A DNA stretch of 64,000 nt from contig NZ_JXXV01000004.1 of assembly GCF_000967545.1 (NCBI RefSeq), positions 1 through 64,000 on the forward strand, in the 5' to 3' direction. The stretch's first letter is position 1, and every line of letters starts with the position of its first letter. The notes under the pieces were generated by a model, which saw nothing but the letters and a program-made list of their open reading frames with translations, was not told the origin of the DNA and did not search any database. Position numbers and translations under genes: made by a program. Shown one piece after another: positions 63,020 through 64,000 of this stretch. The DNA comes from Vibrio galatheae (lineage in GTDB: Bacteria; Pseudomonadota; Gammaproteobacteria; Enterobacterales; Vibrionaceae).

Positions 63020-64000
63020 ATGAAGCGCAAGTTCCTTTTCACCTCCATACTCGCCACATTAGTTATCGCCATCACCTCGGTCTTGGTCTCTCAATCTACT
63101 CATCTTCTGGTTAAGAAATCACCGCTTGCTGAGGCAGCGGCAGAAATCAAAGTTAACGGTACGCTCGCGTATCTGTGGTTCGATGAAATTATGTCAGGTG
63201 ATACTGCGCAATCAATTCAAGAAGTTTGGTACTACTTAGAAATAGCAGATTGGCATGTTGTTGCCCTGCTAGAAGGCGGCGAAAGTATTATGGGCAGCTA
63301 CCAGCCAGTGCAAGACCCAGAGATAAGAAAACGCCTTATTGCGTTACGTGAAATGTTGGCTGAATTTCGCGTCAATGCTGAAGCTAATTACCAATATGTA
63401 CTTTCCGATCGCGCACTAGCAGTCAACTCAGTGCGTCGTGATGAGCAGTTTTTAGAATTTGCCAGTAAAGCTGATGAAATCCAACGCGTTATTAAGGCGA
63501 GCTATGAGGCTGGGATCAAGAGCTACACCAACACCAGTATCTCTCTGATCATTGCGGTCATCGTGATTGCCGCGTATTCGATCCGTTTGCAGCACAAGCA
63601 TGAGAAAAGTCGTGACTCATTGCTCAAATCGCTCACTGATGCCAAGAATGATATCGAAGAGAAAAACACCCAACTGCACAACCAAGCTTATTTTGACTCG
63701 TTAACTGATTTGCCAAACCGTAGTTTATTTTTGGATCGACTCAATCAATCGATATTAAACGCTGAGCGCTCGAAAAAGTCTTTTGCGCTGTTATTTATTG
63801 ATCTTGACCACTTTAAAGATATTAACGACCAATATGGTCATGACATTGGCGATCAGCTACTTAAACAGGTAGCAAAACGTATCAATCAGTGCATTCGTGT
63901 CACGGATTTGTCAGCGCGGTTTAGTGGTGACGAATTTGTGGTGGTACTTGGTCATTTAAATGATGTCAGCAGTGCCATCAGCGTTGCCAATAAAATTGCC
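63020..64000 (+). CDS. Membrane GGDEF protein, 3' end beyond the window
   Basis: The frame from ATG 63020 is open to the window end (327 codons). It encodes a TM helix (about residues 7-28), a periplasmic helical region (about 29-168), a second TM helix (about 174-190), a coiled linker (HEKSRDSLLKSLTDAKNDIEEKN), and a GGDEF domain starting at YFDSLTDLPNRSLF. The motif is ARFSGDEF near residue 300, preceded at the proper distance by RVTD, an intact RxxD inhibitory site. Retention of that site favours an active cyclase, though the first Gly is Ser. Whether an EAL domain follows is unknown. Confidence 0.88.
   Translation, partial: MKRKFLFTSILATLVIAITSVLVSQSTHLLVKKSPLAEAAAEIKVNGTLAYLWFDEIMSGDTAQSIQEVWYYLEIADWHVVALLEGGESIMGSYQPVQDPEIRKRLIALREMLAEFRVNAEANYQYVLSDRALAVNSVRRDEQFLEFASKADEIQRVIKASYEAGIKSYTNTSISLIIAVIVIAAYSIRLQHKHEKSRDSLLKSLTDAKNDIEEKNTQLHNQAYFDSLTDLPNRSLFLDRLNQSILNAERSKKSFALLFIDLDHFKDINDQYGHDIGDQLLKQVAKRINQCIRVTDLSARFSGDEFVVVLGHLNDVSSAISVANKIA

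Noticed and set aside
1-64000. CRISPR array or cas genes
   Set aside because: No regularly spaced direct repeats with unique spacers and no Cas protein motifs were noticed.

Overview
The window is chromosomal DNA from a gammaproteobacterium, almost certainly a Vibrio. The quorum-sensing pair luxO-luxU sits beside a divergent Qrr-type small RNA with a sigma-54 promoter. The runs uvrB-qrr1-luxOU-yvcK-moaABCDE and metG/mrp-udk-asmA-btuR, and yejK/yejL-pbgA, are arrangements familiar from Vibrio chromosome 1. I cannot name the species.

Layout. 1-4760 is an eroded accessory segment: a multiply broken REP-associated (RAYT-type) transposase, a two-gene operon (periplasmic cupredoxin plus membrane GGDEF-EAL protein), a decayed IS5-family element, and the first 28 codons of a P4-type integrase cut off at the IS end. 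It abuts tRNA-Asn (4923-4998), the usual address of such islands. 5500-13520 is core: SOS-controlled uvrB, qrr1, luxO-luxU, yvcK, then a molybdenum-cofactor riboswitch and moaABCDE. 13540-18600 holds a PAS-GGDEF protein, a CBS protein, a Zn/Cd/Pb exporter with a MerR-type operator, and udp. 18670-35840 is housekeeping (PLP decarboxylase, metG, mrp, udk, asmA, btuR, a small phosphatase, sodB, grxD, topB) with several unknowns, including an SDR-fold protein that has lost its catalytic Tyr and Lys.

35840-44210 is a minus-strand beta-glucoside uptake and hydrolysis locus: lacI, binding protein, two permeases, GH1 glycosidase and ABC ATPase, then a second lacI. Its promoter region carries a CRP site, a -10 and two LacI-type dyads in textbook order. 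Next to it is the last stretch of a deleted carbohydrate porin gene with its terminator still in place. 44440-50890 carries an HDAC-like deacylase, a Nudix hydrolase, an EF-hand protein and a two-gene RND efflux operon. 51000-58650 has tRNA-Ser, a 7TM-GAF-GGDEF-EAL protein, tRNA-Pro, pbgA-yejL/yejK and a membrane Hpt protein. 58700-64000 has an NhaC antiporter, asd, an orphan PstS-like protein and a diverging GGDEF protein cut by the window end.

How the parts relate. Four c-di-GMP enzymes (1661, 13542, 51198, 63020) with different sensory inputs share the window with LuxO/LuxU/Qrr1, which in Vibrio controls c-di-GMP and biofilm genes. The region is mostly conserved core. The least explained parts are the island relic with its cupredoxin/c-di-GMP operon, the stand-alone PstS facing a GGDEF gene, the membrane Hpt protein, and the remodelled beta-glucoside locus.
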